A DNA stretch of 64,000 nucleotides from JAYZQT01 sp036136335 (GTDB lineage Bacteria > Pseudomonadota > Alphaproteobacteria > MPNO01 > UBA830), in NCBI GenBank assembly GCA_036136335.1, contig JAYZQT010000006.1:134964-198963 (forward strand), read 5' to 3'. Both the position numbers and the translations under genes were made by a program. Shown in pieces: positions 33,199 to 42,664 of this stretch; positions within the stretch are counted from its first letter, which is position 1; every line of letters begins with the position of its first letter. The notes beneath the pieces are model-generated. The model was not told the DNA's origin, searched no databases, and saw only the letters and a program-made list of their open reading frames with translations.

Positions 33199-35250
33199 TT
33201 ATTCTCCTACCGCAATTTTGATTTCACCAAACCTACCAACAGACAGGCGATCTCGGGGCTCGATAACGGTAGTCGCACCGTATTCCTCGATCACCGCTGG
33301 GCCGGATACTTCAAAGCCGATCGGTAGAAATTCTCGTCTGTATACCTGAGCCTTAACCCAGCCACCGGCGCGGGAAAAATATACCCTGCGACCATCCGGA
33401 TGACTTTCGCCACTTTTTTTTATGCGGGGCAACCTTTTTAAATCCGGTTTTCGCGTAATGGCATAAGCACTTACATGGATCCCGACAATCTCGACAGGAG
33501 CTTCTGAATCCGAGTGACCAAACCGGCCCTTGTAAAATTCTTCGAATTCGTTTCGCAACTGCGCAAGATCTGCCATTGAGCCTGTAATCGGAACTGTAAA
33601 AGTATGTTTTTGTCCCCGATATCGCATCTTAATGCTTCGGGTCACAGTTGTGCGTGCCCCCTGAACCTCTTTTTTTAAGGTTTTCACTCCACTTTCTTCC
33701 GCTTGGGTGAATGCGCTTTCGAGCTGTTCGATCGCTCCTTCTTCGAGGCCAATTATCATCGTCCGCACTACGTCAAGGCGCGCGTCTGCAAGCAACATCC
33801 CAAGAGCCGAAAAATTCCCGGGTTCTGGTGGAATGATTACCCGCGAAATATTTAGCTCCCGCGCCAGTGCTGAACCGAAAATAGGCCCACTACCACCAAA
33901 TACAAAAAGTGCGAACTCTTTGGGGTCGTCGCCACGTTCGACCGTAATCTGGCGGATGGCACCCGTCATTTTAACTGTAGAAAGTGACAATATTCCCTCT
34001 GCTGTCTCTTCGACGGGTCTGTCTTCCATGCCAAGTCCTTTGGAAACGGAAGAGGCGATAGCACCCCGGGCACTGTCAAGGTTCAGAGGCAGACCACCTC
34101 CAAGGAAAACATCCGGCGCTATACGACCGAGTACCAGATTTGCGTCCGTAACGGTTGGTTCCGTGCCTCCCCTGCCAAAGGCTACCGGGCCAGGATCGGA
34201 GCCAGCGCTTCGTGGGCCTACATTCAGGCGCCCACTATTGTCTATCCACGCGATGGAGCCGCCTCCAGCACCGACCTCAACGATATCAACAACCGAACTC
34301 CTGATCGGAAATCCCGTGTCATATCCTCCAACAAAATAGGGTGTGCGCAGACTGAATGCTCCATCTCTGATTATCGAGCACTTGGCGGTGGTTCCACCCA
34401 TATCGAATGCAATAATATTAGGAATATCGAGGGCCTCTCCATATGCCCCAGCCCCGATACACCCACCTACCGGACCAGATTCAATTAACGAAATAGGCTC
34501 CCGTAAACTCCGCTCCACAGAAAGGACACCGCCGTTAGAGCCCATCATATAAAGGGTTTTATGAAAGCCGCTGTCCGCAAGCTTGTCACGAAGACGCGTC
34601 GTGTACAAAGACATATCGGGTCCAACAATGGCATTGGCAGCAGCGGTGCAGCAACGCTCGTACTCATACCATTCGCGTGTCAACTCAGTGCCTGCCGTAA
34701 CGTAGACACCTGGCAGGTTTTTGCGCAAAAGCTCGGCTACCACAGCCTCATGACCATCATCAATATAGCTGTTTATCAGCGAAATCGCGACAGCCTGAAC
34801 GCCAGTTTCTTTGAGGACAGTGGCCAGTTGCTCAATTTCCCGACGCTCCGGTTTTTTCAATATCTCCCCGCTGCCATGGATGCGCTCACCGACCTCAAAC
34901 CTCAGTGGCCGGGGAATAAGTGGCGGGTCACGCCGAAAATTCATCTGGAAAGGGTTTGTTCGGTTGCCTCGTGCCAACTCTAGAGTATCGCGAAATCCCT
35001 TGGTCGTCACCAACGCCACCTCGGCACCCTTACGCTGCAAAAGGGTATTGATAACGAGCGTCGTACCATGAGTTATTAAATCGGTATCTCCCAGGTCAAT
35101 ATCGGCTTCAGCAACGCATGCCATGACCCCGTCAACCAAGTCATCATAGGTGGTCAGTGCCTTTGCGTAAGCAACTGTGCTCTTTTCGAGATCGTATGCC
35201 GCTATATCCGTAAATGTTCCTCCTGTATCGACAGCAATAATCAGTGACAT
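33199..35250 (-). CDS. Hydantoinase A/oxoprolinase family protein
   Basis: A 683-residue HyuA-type ATP-binding subunit. The N-terminal phosphate loop is AVDTGGTFTDI, followed by HGTTLVINTLLQRKG, and in the second half FDMGGTTAKCSII and GGGSIAWID, both typical of the ASKHA fold. The partner HyuB gene begins 2 nt downstream. An ATG five codons upstream (35265) is possible; MSLIIAVDTGG fits family N-termini better, though no strong ribosome site decides it. The operon order is cupin, HyuA, HyuB. Confidence 0.93.
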   Translation of the reverse strand: MSLIIAVDTGGTFTDIAAYDLEKSTVAYAKALTTYDDLVDGVMACVAEADIDLGDTDLITHGTTLVINTLLQRKGAEVALVTTKGFRDTLELARGNRTNPFQMNFRRDPPLIPRPLRFEVGERIHGSGEILKKPERREIEQLATVLKETGVQAVAISLINSYIDDGHEAVVAELLRKNLPGVYVTAGTELTREWYEYERCCTAAANAIVGPDMSLYTTRLRDKLADSGFHKTLYMMGSNGGVLSVERSLREPISLIESGPVGGCIGAGAYGEALDIPNIIAFDMGGTTAKCSIIRDGAFSLRTPYFVGGYDTGFPIRSSVVDIVEVGAGGGSIAWIDNSGRLNVGPRSAGSDPGPVAFGRGGTEPTVTDANLVLGRIAPDVFLGGGLPLNLDSARGAIASSVSKGLGMEDRPVEETAEGILSLSTVKMTGAIRQITVERGDDPKEFALFVFGGSGPIFGSALARELNISRVIIPPEPGNFSALGMLLADARLDVVRTMIIGLEEGAIEQLESAFTQAEESGVKTLKKEVQGARTTVTRSIKMRYRGQKHTFTVPITGSMADLAQLRNEFEEFYKGRFGHSDSEAPVEIVGIHVSAYAITRKPDLKRLPRIKKSGESHPDGRRVYFSRAGGWVKAQVYRREFLPIGFEVSGPAVIEEYGATTVIEPRDRLSVGRFGEIKIAVGE

Positions 35251-35307
35251 GAAAAAACATTCCACTTCTGGTTCACGCGCGCCGTCGTTAAATCAAAGAA
35301 AAAGACC

Positions 35308-35856
35308 TCAACCATTATAGCCTTTCCCCGTTTCTTCGAGATGGGCATCACGGTTTTTATACAGTTCATCGTCGGAATACCCCATGGTTTCTGGACGTCC
35401 GCATCCCAACATTACCTGAAACCAGACTGGTTCAAGGCTGTTATTGTCATACCCATGAATGACACCAGGTGGGCAGGTAATACAATCCCAGGGACCCAGC
35501 CGGGTGGTAATCCGTGACCCGTCATCGTCTTCGACAAACGCATCGAGACGGCCTTTGAGAACAAAGAAGGTCTCTTCCACCTCGTGGGTATGGGGCGCAT
35601 TCCCTTGTCCGGGTTCCACATACATGATGCTCAGAGTATGGGCTCTCGCTGGGATTACGGTCATATCGTCATGTTTGCCGGATCCACCTGCGCCGATGAA
35701 CCGGTGCTGCGCCCTTCTATAACCTTCTATCTTCGCGTCCTCAAACGCCTCCCAGTCGGCCTCGCGTTCTGCAAAACGCGCAACAAATTGAGAAACAATT
35801 TCTTCCTTCGTTATACCTTCCAACTCTAACGGCCTCGCATGTCTCGCTACATTCAT
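35308..35856 (-). CDS. Cupin-domain protein
   Basis: A 182-residue single-domain cupin. Motif 1 is PHTHEVEETFFVLKG (two His and a Glu as metal ligands) and motif 2 is CPPGVIHGYDN with the last His ligand. The first about 60 residues are charged and helical. Function may be a metal-dependent isomerase or dioxygenase acting on the same compound as the HyuAB pair just downstream (57-nt gap). GGGAGAA lies 8 nt before ATG 35856; upstream in-frame codons to 35946 look non-coding. Confidence 0.88.
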   Translation of the reverse strand: MNVARHARPLELEGITKEEIVSQFVARFAEREADWEAFEDAKIEGYRRAQHRFIGAGGSGKHDDMTVIPARAHTLSIMYVEPGQGNAPHTHEVEETFFVLKGRLDAFVEDDDGSRITTRLGPWDCITCPPGVIHGYDNNSLEPVWFQVMLGCGRPETMGYSDDELYKNRDAHLEETGKGYNG

Positions 35857-36224
35857 TCTATGTTCTCCCAAGTTGGGTCTGGAGATAACGGGCACTCCAT
35901 CCGTGTACAGCAACCTATTTGACCGCTGGCTTATTCCATGACCCAATATTTCTACTGGAATCTGACCGAAAGGAACAATAATAGTGAAACTAGCTAATTT
36001 CCTCTATCTGATACCGGGCGGGTTGCCATAGGCGAAGCAAATCTTCAGTCAAAATTCGCTGGATGCACATGTTCTGGCGGGAGGGAAAAGATAGGGGCGT
36101 ATTTCGAGATAAGTGAACCTACGAACGTCTGAGCTCACAACTAATCGTATATCGATTCACATATAGCCGGTTAACCTACTGGACTCAGTAACCGCATCGT
36201 GAATCTTCGTTAATTACGCACAAC
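35857..36224. other. Intergenic region without a gene
   Basis: About 370 bases between the end of the ABC-transporter operon and the cupin gene, all on the minus strand. It should carry the promoter of the cupin-HyuA-HyuB operon. I see no convincing ORF, riboswitch, terminator hairpin with a T-run or strong inverted repeat. Confidence 0.4.
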
Positions 36225-37013
36225 TCAATCCGAAAATGAATGAGAGGGACGCCAGGAGAATGCCTTTTGTTCCAATCGGGCAAAAACCGCATGTTCGAGG
36301 ATAAGCATTAAAACAACAAATAAAATGATCCAGGCAAGTACCTGCTCCATACTAAATTGCTCAAACCAGAAGAAAAACATGTAACCGATACCGTATTTAA
36401 GTCCGAACGTTTCTGCCAATGCCACCACCTTCCATGTCATACCAAAGGCAAAACGAAATGCAGAAAAGATGTAGGGTAGAAGCTGTGGGATATACACTTT
36501 ACGAATAAGCAGTCGTTTATTTTCCCGGAACGTTCTTGCCATATCAATAAGAGATTTATCCATCGCTTTTGCGCCCGCAAACATGTTTACGGCGACGAAC
36601 GGTGTCACAACACCAATAACAGCGACTAGGCTACCCACCTCCGTGAACCCAAACCACAAAACGGCGAGAAAAACCATCAAAATGGTGGGCATTGTAAGCA
36701 TTAGTGGAAGAAGCGCCATGAACGCGTACTCAACATTTCTTTTGAGGCCCATTGTCAATCCAATGGCTATCCCCAATAACATGGCGATTGAAAAGGTAAC
36801 GAGGGTGCGTCCCAGTGTAATACCAACGTGAAAAAACGCTGATTTCCCCTCAGGACCGGGCACCAGAAAATTGTTGTAAATTGTTTCGGCAATCAGAGCT
36901 GGGGCAGGCAAGACCTCAACGTCATCCGCGAGCCCGGACCCAATCCACCAAATCAGTACAAGTACGATGATGGACCCAAGCCTTATCCCTACCGCTCTAG
37001 CCCGTGAGCCCAT
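36225..37013 (-). CDS. ABC transporter permease (SsuC/TauC-like), second of two
   Basis: A 262-residue inner-membrane permease with about six helices. It carries the coupling-loop segment of the BPD_transp_1 family, the EAA-like region around KSLIDMARTFRENKRLLIRK. Its ATG directly follows the stop of the ATPase gene (no gap). It is similar throughout to the other permease of this operon, so the membrane part is probably a heterodimer. By family, such systems import sulfonates, nitrate, pyrimidine precursors or aromatic acids. Confidence 0.93.
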   Translation of the reverse strand: MGSRARAVGIRLGSIIVLVLIWWIGSGLADDVEVLPAPALIAETIYNNFLVPGPEGKSAFFHVGITLGRTLVTFSIAMLLGIAIGLTMGLKRNVEYAFMALLPLMLTMPTILMVFLAVLWFGFTEVGSLVAVIGVVTPFVAVNMFAGAKAMDKSLIDMARTFRENKRLLIRKVYIPQLLPYIFSAFRFAFGMTWKVVALAETFGLKYGIGYMFFFWFEQFSMEQVLAWIILFVVLMLILEHAVFARLEQKAFSWRPSHSFSD

Positions 37014-37820
37014 TTATTCTTGTGCTTCCAAAGTAGCAAAAAATTCCCGAACCAACTCTTTCTCTAAATCAAATATCTGAGGATCTTCCGGCTTCCTAGG
37101 CCTGGGCACCTCCACCGCAATCTGCTTGAAAATTTTAGCGGGTTTTGTACTCATCATGTAAATCTTATCTGAGAGGAAGACGGCCTCACCAAGATCATGC
37201 GTGATAAAAAGAATTGTTGGCTTGGCTTTCATGAGGATTTCCATCAACTCAAATCGCATGGTACGCGCTGTAATCTCATCGAGATGACTGAACGGTTCAT
37301 CCATTAAAAGAACATCGGGTTCAATCGCAAGCGCCCGTGCAATCGCAACCCGCTGCTGCATCCCGCCAGATAGATTGAGTGGGTAGTTTTCCTCTTGTCC
37401 ACCGAGGCCCACCATTTCCAAATATTTTGTGACACGCCCATGCCACTGATCGCGGGGAATTTCCTGGGCTTCAAGCGCAAATTCCAGATTGCCCCGGACT
37501 GTCAGCCAGTTAAGAAGACGGGCATTCTGAAAGACATAACCAATCCGCGGTGTTGTGCTCACTCCTTCCCTCGGAATGACTTCGACCGAGCCCCCGTCAC
37601 TTGGATCATGCGATTCAATGCCCGCTATTATATTTAACAGTGTTGATTTGCCGCAGCCCGACGGCCCCACGATGCTAGCAAAGGTGCCTTCATCAACATT
37701 GATGCTAATTGAATCCAATACCACAAATTCATCTTCACCACCGGGCGTAGTGAATTTCTTAGTAAGGTTATTTACTGCAACGACTGTAGAGGCCGCGACA
37801 TTCAGTGTATCAGGTGGCAA
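37014..37820 (-). CDS. ABC transporter ATP-binding protein (SsuB/TauB-like)
   Basis: A 268-residue ATPase driving the importer. Walker A is GPSGCGKST, Q-loop VFQNARLL, signature LSGGMQQRVAIARAL, Walker B VLLMDEPF and the H-loop FITHDLGEA. No ATG precedes the conserved core; the TTG at 37820 with GGAGA about 7 nt upstream is the best start and overlaps the upstream permease by 11 nt. A longer form from a TTG at 37868 is possible but would overlap by 59 nt. It lies between the two permease genes. Confidence 0.93.
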   Translation of the reverse strand: MPPDTLNVAASTVVAVNNLTKKFTTPGGEDEFVVLDSISINVDEGTFASIVGPSGCGKSTLLNIIAGIESHDPSDGGSVEVIPREGVSTTPRIGYVFQNARLLNWLTVRGNLEFALEAQEIPRDQWHGRVTKYLEMVGLGGQEENYPLNLSGGMQQRVAIARALAIEPDVLLMDEPFSHLDEITARTMRFELMEILMKAKPTILFITHDLGEAVFLSDKIYMMSTKPAKIFKQIAVEVPRPRKPEDPQIFDLEKELVREFFATLEAQE

Positions 37821-38577
37821 TTTGATGTCTCCAAGCAAACGTGCGTCTTTCCCACAGGCGGAACACAAGTAAATCTACAAGTGTCATGACGATCATAAAA
37901 CTGACACCCCAAGCCAGCATCATGTCAACCTGCGTCTCTTCAAACCAATACATGAGTTTTTGTCCAATTCCGCTTCCGACGCCAAACGCCTCCCCGACCA
38001 AAACAATTTTCCATGTTAAAGAAACACAAATTCTCAAAGCGGAGAAGATAAACGGCATAATTTGGGGGATTAAAACCTTGCGTATCATTAAAGACCGTTT
38101 TGCCCCATATACCCGTCCCATATTAACAAGGTCTTTTTCGAGAGCCTTGGTCCCCTCCCAAACATTCATTGCCACAAAGGGGAAAACAATCAAAATCACG
38201 GTAAGAAGCGGAGCCCATTCGGAAAGCCCAAACCATAAAACGGACAAAAATGCCCAACAAACAGCGGGAAATGTCAGCAGGACCATAATCCAACTATCAA
38301 AAAATGCTTCTATGTCGCGTCTAAGCCCCATGAGGAGACCAATTGCAGTACCAAGTATCATACACACGACGCAGCCTTCAAAGATTCTCAAGAGGGTTCT
38401 GAAAACCACGAGAAGGGCGCCCGGCTCGGCGTAAACCTCGAACATGCGCTCAACAAGGAGGATCGGACCGGGCAAAAACATCGGCAACAAAAATAGTGAC
38501 ACTAGCTTCCATAAAACTAGTGCCACTACGATCGTCATTGCTCCAATTAAGAAGCTTTTTTCCCTGAACAAATTCAC
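37810..38577 (-). CDS. ABC transporter permease (SsuC/TauC-like), first of two
   Basis: A 255-residue inner-membrane permease with about six helices and the family coupling loop (LEKDLVNMGRVYGAKRSLMI). It starts 30 nt after the substrate-binding protein gene and overlaps the ATPase gene. Two different permease genes in one operon is less common for the SsuABC type, which usually encodes a single homodimeric permease. Confidence 0.93.
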   Translation of the reverse strand: MNLFREKSFLIGAMTIVVALVLWKLVSLFLLPMFLPGPILLVERMFEVYAEPGALLVVFRTLLRIFEGCVVCMILGTAIGLLMGLRRDIEAFFDSWIMVLLTFPAVCWAFLSVLWFGLSEWAPLLTVILIVFPFVAMNVWEGTKALEKDLVNMGRVYGAKRSLMIRKVLIPQIMPFIFSALRICVSLTWKIVLVGEAFGVGSGIGQKLMYWFEETQVDMMLAWGVSFMIVMTLVDLLVFRLWERRTFAWRHQIAT

Positions 38578-38607
38578 TGTTTCTACTTGCTATGACCTAA
38601 CACTGTG

Positions 38608-39594
38608 CTATTTGAGAATAAGCCCTGTCTTTTCTTTCGCAGGAATTTTTGTCAGTACACCGACCCGCCGGGCCATTTCTAAAAATGCCCACTGGTTATC
38701 GCGTGTTTCAGTATCCCACTTCGCAAGAAAGATGCGTTCTCCAACCAGCCATTTCTTGTATACCTCAGCTTGGGCTTTGGATTTGACGCCAGCCAATTTA
38801 CCGTATTTTTTTACAGCGACGTCTAGATTTTTGGGAATCCGCAACCATTTCCAAGATTCCGTCAGAGCAGCAACCATGCCCTTGGCGCGGTCCGGATCTT
38901 CATCAACCCATTTACGCCACGCAACGGTTGGGGCAGACCATACAATTGGCTGACCGGTTTTCTTCTTCCAATAATCGTTTGGCGCGAAAATTGAACGAAA
39001 TTTATCTGGTTGAGCAGCCGCCGCTATTGTCAAAGAGCTGATGTTGAACATGGAGTCAATTTGTCCTCTTTCCAGCATCTTCAGTAATGCCGGTGGAGAC
39101 GCCTGCACAAAGTCGGTGTCCTTCAGCACGTCCATCCCATAGCCATCTATAATCGCGGCTCTTGTTGCCTTGAACGCCCCTGCTCCCGTAGACCAGCTAG
39201 CAAATTTTTTACCTTTCAGGTCTGTGATCGTTTTGAACGGAGAATTCTTTTGCACGAAAACTTCCTGCATAACAGTAAGCCCGCCCCCAATAATCACCAA
39301 ATCAAGACCCTTGTTTATTCGCGCAATTGCAGCCGTTCCTGCGTAATTCGTAATTGGGACCTGTCCAGCAGGTAAACCCGCCATATGCCCTTTAAACGGC
39401 CTGACATCAATCTCAAGATCGATTCCATGCTTCGCGAATATACCCGCGTCCCTGCCGCCAAATGTATATAAAATTAATATGCTGTTCCGAGCCGCCGTCA
39501 TCTTGACTTTTTTAAGATCCTTCGCCAGGGCGGTTCCGGTGAAACACCCTGAAAGAAACAGACTCAAAAACGCCCATTTAGCAAATTTTCCCAT
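38608..39594 (-). CDS. ABC transporter substrate-binding protein (NMT1/SsuA-like)
   Basis: A 328-residue periplasmic binding protein. The N-terminus is a signal peptide with a possible lipobox (LSGC, Cys at 17), so it may be a lipoprotein or be cut at ALA further on. The mature part has the NMT1/SsuA layout, including DAGIFAKHGIDLEID near residue 48 and the ligand-loop region TGAGAFKATRAA near 136. GGGAGGA lies 8 nt before the ATG. It is the first gene of the four-gene importer operon, and the FAD oxidoreductase gene ends 104 nt upstream. The ligand is unknown. Confidence 0.92.
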   Translation of the reverse strand: MGKFAKWAFLSLFLSGCFTGTALAKDLKKVKMTAARNSILILYTFGGRDAGIFAKHGIDLEIDVRPFKGHMAGLPAGQVPITNYAGTAAIARINKGLDLVIIGGGLTVMQEVFVQKNSPFKTITDLKGKKFASWSTGAGAFKATRAAIIDGYGMDVLKDTDFVQASPPALLKMLERGQIDSMFNISSLTIAAAAQPDKFRSIFAPNDYWKKKTGQPIVWSAPTVAWRKWVDEDPDRAKGMVAALTESWKWLRIPKNLDVAVKKYGKLAGVKSKAQAEVYKKWLVGERIFLAKWDTETRDNQWAFLEMARRVGVLTKIPAKEKTGLILK

Positions 39595-39697
39595 ACTAAA
39601 AATCCTCCCTTGGCAAATTAGAATGCAACGCTCTTTTTCTAAACCACCCTATGCTAGAAAAGACAGTGGATATCATCAACCTAAATCGCCACAGTAA

Positions 39698-40963
39698 TCA
39701 GGATTTAATTTCGGAAGGGCTAAGTATGCACCCCTGAACCCGCAATATCTTTTGTACATCGGAAGCGGTCCACTCGCCGGCGGCGGAGAGCGCAGCCGCA
39801 ACTCCCGCTGCCTGTCCTGTAGCGAATGCGGTCCCCATTACTCTAATAGCCGCACTTGCCTTTCGATCCCCATCCGCAAGCCGCCCGCCACAAACGAGGT
39901 TGGGTGTGTCAATACTCTGAAGACACGAAAGCGGTATTTCATAGGTCGCTCGGCCGGGTGGATAGTCGAAGCTACTCTCAAATGAATCACGGTCGTGCCA
40001 TTCAGCCCCCCACGTACCCAGCGCAATACAATCGTTAAATTTTTTTCGCTGTCCCACGTCATGCCAAGTTAATTGGCTGAGGCACTTTAGATGTCGAGAC
40101 TCTCGGGTGCCAAACTCCGGACCAGTGGTGACGAGGTAAGCTGCCTCACAACCGGGGATTTTTTTTATCTCGTCAAGATATTTCCAAGCCTGCTGTCTCC
40201 CTCGCCGTTCAGCCCCAGACATTGAGAAATTATCTAGAGGATTATAATCCTCAGACGCGAGGTAACAAACGAGATCTCCGGAAATCGGCAGCCGCGCAAT
40301 AACGCTGCGATCTTTCGTCACGGTCGATCGCATCTCACCCATAGCCGCAATTACACCGACAACATCTTCCACTGTCACGGACGCGTCACGCGCGATACCT
40401 CCGAACCGGGTAGATAACGTCCCCAGATTGACATGCATTCCGTTACCATACCGCGTCGCCGCGCCGGCTCGAGCAGCGAGATCACCCTCACCAGTACAAT
40501 CAACGAAAGCCTTGGCCTTAATTTTATGCAGACCCGAATGGGTTGCAACGGTCACACTAAGGATCTTTCCGTCTTCTCTTTCCGCCTCAGCAAGGAACGC
40601 CCCGTGCATTACCGTGACACCTGCCTCCGCAACCAATTCATCAAGAACAATCTTTACCGCTTCGGGTTCGAAGACGACGAATACACCCCGATGTCGGATG
40701 GGCCCTGTGATAGCCCCCCGTGCTTCAAGGCGCTCGGACACCTCTTTCGCAATGCCGCCGACAGCAATTTTGGGTTGGCTATCAAGTGTGTAGAGCCCAC
40801 AATAGGTGACGACGGAACGCATTGTCGATGCGCCTCCAAGACAACTAAAACGTTCAACCAGGAGCGTATCAGCCCCCGTCCGTGCTGCAGCAGCTGCTGC
40901 TGCCACGCCACTGCTGCCACCTCCGGCAACAACTACATCAAATTGATCTGTTCTCGATGGCAA
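39698..40963 (-). CDS. FAD-dependent oxidoreductase
   Basis: A 421-residue flavoprotein of the FAD_oxidored group (related to fumarate reductase/GidA-like folds). The Rossmann motif is DVVVAGGGSSGVAAAAAAAR at residues 9-28, followed by LLVERFSCLGG, and an FVDCTGEGDLAARAGA motif in the middle, both typical of the group. The start is TTG 40963 with GGAGA about 8 nt upstream; no ATG is available in frame nearby. It is upstream of the ABC importer in the same direction and may oxidise or reduce the imported compound. Confidence 0.88.
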   Translation of the reverse strand: MPSRTDQFDVVVAGGGSSGVAAAAAAARTGADTLLVERFSCLGGASTMRSVVTYCGLYTLDSQPKIAVGGIAKEVSERLEARGAITGPIRHRGVFVVFEPEAVKIVLDELVAEAGVTVMHGAFLAEAEREDGKILSVTVATHSGLHKIKAKAFVDCTGEGDLAARAGAATRYGNGMHVNLGTLSTRFGGIARDASVTVEDVVGVIAAMGEMRSTVTKDRSVIARLPISGDLVCYLASEDYNPLDNFSMSGAERRGRQQAWKYLDEIKKIPGCEAAYLVTTGPEFGTRESRHLKCLSQLTWHDVGQRKKFNDCIALGTWGAEWHDRDSFESSFDYPPGRATYEIPLSCLQSIDTPNLVCGGRLADGDRKASAAIRVMGTAFATGQAAGVAAALSAAGEWTASDVQKILRVQGCILSPSEIKS

Positions 40964-41151
40964 AACTATTCTCCGCCTTTGACTTCCACCAAGATCACAC
41001 CGACTTGGATGAAGTTGGAAAACGGTGTCGAATGCGACAGCCTACAATGTCATTTCCCTAGATAAAATCATGGTAAAAAAGGCTTGTCCTGGGGAGGGTT
41101 GAGGTTTGTGTGACGGATGGCATCTGGCACCTACCGCGGATAAACTCGTGC

Positions 41152-42084
41152 TTAAGCGTTTCCATATCTTCGGTTTTGAATCATCTCAAAACCTTTTACG
41201 AGCTCAGAAATGCCAAAATCTAATGAATGAATGGGACTGAATGCAGTCGCCTCTAACTTGGCGTTTGAAACGATATAATTCCTTTGATCAGGATCGCTTG
41301 CCAATTCGTTTTCCATAAAAACAAACCCGGGTACACATTTTTCTATTCGTTCGCAGAGTTCCCTTTTTGACACATTGGCATCCGAAAGGCCGACGTTATA
41401 TATCTCCCCGCGCATCGAATTAAAATTCTCGAGGCCGTGTAGGAACACACGGCTCACATCCCGTACATGGATGTAGTTACGTTTAAAGTGGCCTTCGAAA
41501 AGTATGACGGCTTTATCATTTACAGCTCTGTACGTAAAATCATTTACCAACAAATCAATGCGCATTCGGGGGGACATTCCAAATACGGTCGCCAGCCTGA
41601 ATGAGATCGAATTTGTTCTTTGCATTAGCGCCTTTTCCACCTCTACTTTCTCGATGGCATAGGAAGAGATGGGGTTTAGTGGCGAATCTTCGGTGCAGTA
41701 ATTATTTTCGTCTCCACTACCGTAGGCACTATTGGTAGTCGGCATGAGAACCCACTGGTCCTCAGAAATCAAATCTAACATTAGCATTACCGCGTCATTA
41801 TTGGTCGTTTTGGCGGCGACTGGGTCTTTATCGCAAAGAGGTGCCCCGACCAAGGCGGCTAGCGGTATAATCGCGTCAACACCGCTGATCAGTGGCGTCA
41901 TAACCTCTTTTAATCTCACATCCCCGCGGATCACATTGAAATTATGATTATGGCAATAGTGATTGAGCGTCGCCTCACCGAACATGAAATTATCCACTAC
42001 AGTTACATTATGGCCCGCCTCAAGTAGATACCCGATCATCGTCGACCCAAGATATCCTGCACCACCTGTGACAAGAAGTTTCAT
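41152..42084 (-). CDS. NAD-dependent sugar epimerase/dehydratase (extended SDR)
   Basis: A 310-residue extended SDR. The Rossmann motif is VTGGAGYLGSTM, the active site has Y-A-I-E-K (Y-x3-K) and TNSAYG supplies the Ser/Thr. It lacks the acid pair after the Thr that marks 4,6-dehydratases, so an epimerase or reductase role is more likely. CAGGAGTG lies 8 nt upstream of the ATG. It is the last gene of the sugar-nucleotide operon, 6 nt after gmhA. It probably acts on a nucleotide-activated heptose or deoxy-sugar. Confidence 0.88.
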   Translation of the reverse strand: MKLLVTGGAGYLGSTMIGYLLEAGHNVTVVDNFMFGEATLNHYCHNHNFNVIRGDVRLKEVMTPLISGVDAIIPLAALVGAPLCDKDPVAAKTTNNDAVMLMLDLISEDQWVLMPTTNSAYGSGDENNYCTEDSPLNPISSYAIEKVEVEKALMQRTNSISFRLATVFGMSPRMRIDLLVNDFTYRAVNDKAVILFEGHFKRNYIHVRDVSRVFLHGLENFNSMRGEIYNVGLSDANVSKRELCERIEKCVPGFVFMENELASDPDQRNYIVSNAKLEATAFSPIHSLDFGISELVKGFEMIQNRRYGNA

Positions 42085-42090
42085 GAAAAC

Positions 42091-42657
42091 TCACTCCTGA
42101 AAGATATGATGTTCGACATAACCACACAGAATATGGGCAAATACTATGTGCAGTTCCTGAATTGTCGCAGTATCCTGCCCGGGCGCTATTACGCAGTAAT
42201 CAGATAGCGTTACCGCTTTACCGCCATCCCTGCCAGTGAACAACACCGAAGGGATATCAAGGGCCTTACAGGTTTCAAGGCCTCGCAAAATGTTTTTGGA
42301 GTTTCCAGAAGTGCTGATGGCCAGAGCTACATCTTTAGGCGTAGCCTTTCCACGCAGCTGGCGGGCAAAAACTTCATCGTAACCGTAGTCATTACCGATT
42401 GCCGTTATAATGGAACTGTCGACGGTTAAAGCCTCAGCTGGAAGGGGCTCACGATCACGTGCGAGTTTGCTAACAAATTCCGCAGCAAGGTGTTGAGCAT
42501 CTGCCGCTGATCCCCCATTTCCAAATATATACATTCGACCCCCGGCCCGATAACGTTCAAGAACCATTTCGGCGGCTGCGCAAAAAACATCTTGAGCATT
42601 CTGATTATCCAAAAAAGCCCGTTTGGCATCTATCGAACGCTCAAAATTTGCTCTCAT
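42091..42657 (-). CDS. gmhA: Sedoheptulose-7-phosphate isomerase
   Basis: A 188-residue SIS-domain isomerase, first step of ADP- and GDP-heptose synthesis (sedoheptulose 7-phosphate to D-glycero-D-manno-heptose 7-phosphate). The phosphosugar-binding motif is IFGNGGSAADAQHLAAEF and the SIS motif ALAISTSGNSKN. The C-terminal EHHIF matches the family. The start at ATG 42657 fits the family length and lies 7 nt after the hddC stop. With HddC and HddA in the same operon it points to the GDP branch of heptose synthesis. Confidence 0.93.
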   Translation of the reverse strand: MRANFERSIDAKRAFLDNQNAQDVFCAAAEMVLERYRAGGRMYIFGNGGSAADAQHLAAEFVSKLARDREPLPAEALTVDSSIITAIGNDYGYDEVFARQLRGKATPKDVALAISTSGNSKNILRGLETCKALDIPSVLFTGRDGGKAVTLSDYCVIAPGQDTATIQELHIVFAHILCGYVEHHIFQE

Positions 42658-42664
42658 AAATGTT

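Noticed and set aside
33707..34339. 210-residue plus-strand frame inside hyuA
   Set aside because: Antisense to a clearly conserved HyuA region, with no ribosome site and a Pro/Ser-rich shadow translation.
40433..41065. 210-residue plus-strand frame opposite the FAD oxidoreductase
   Set aside because: Antisense shadow of conserved flavoprotein sequence including the Rossmann motif.
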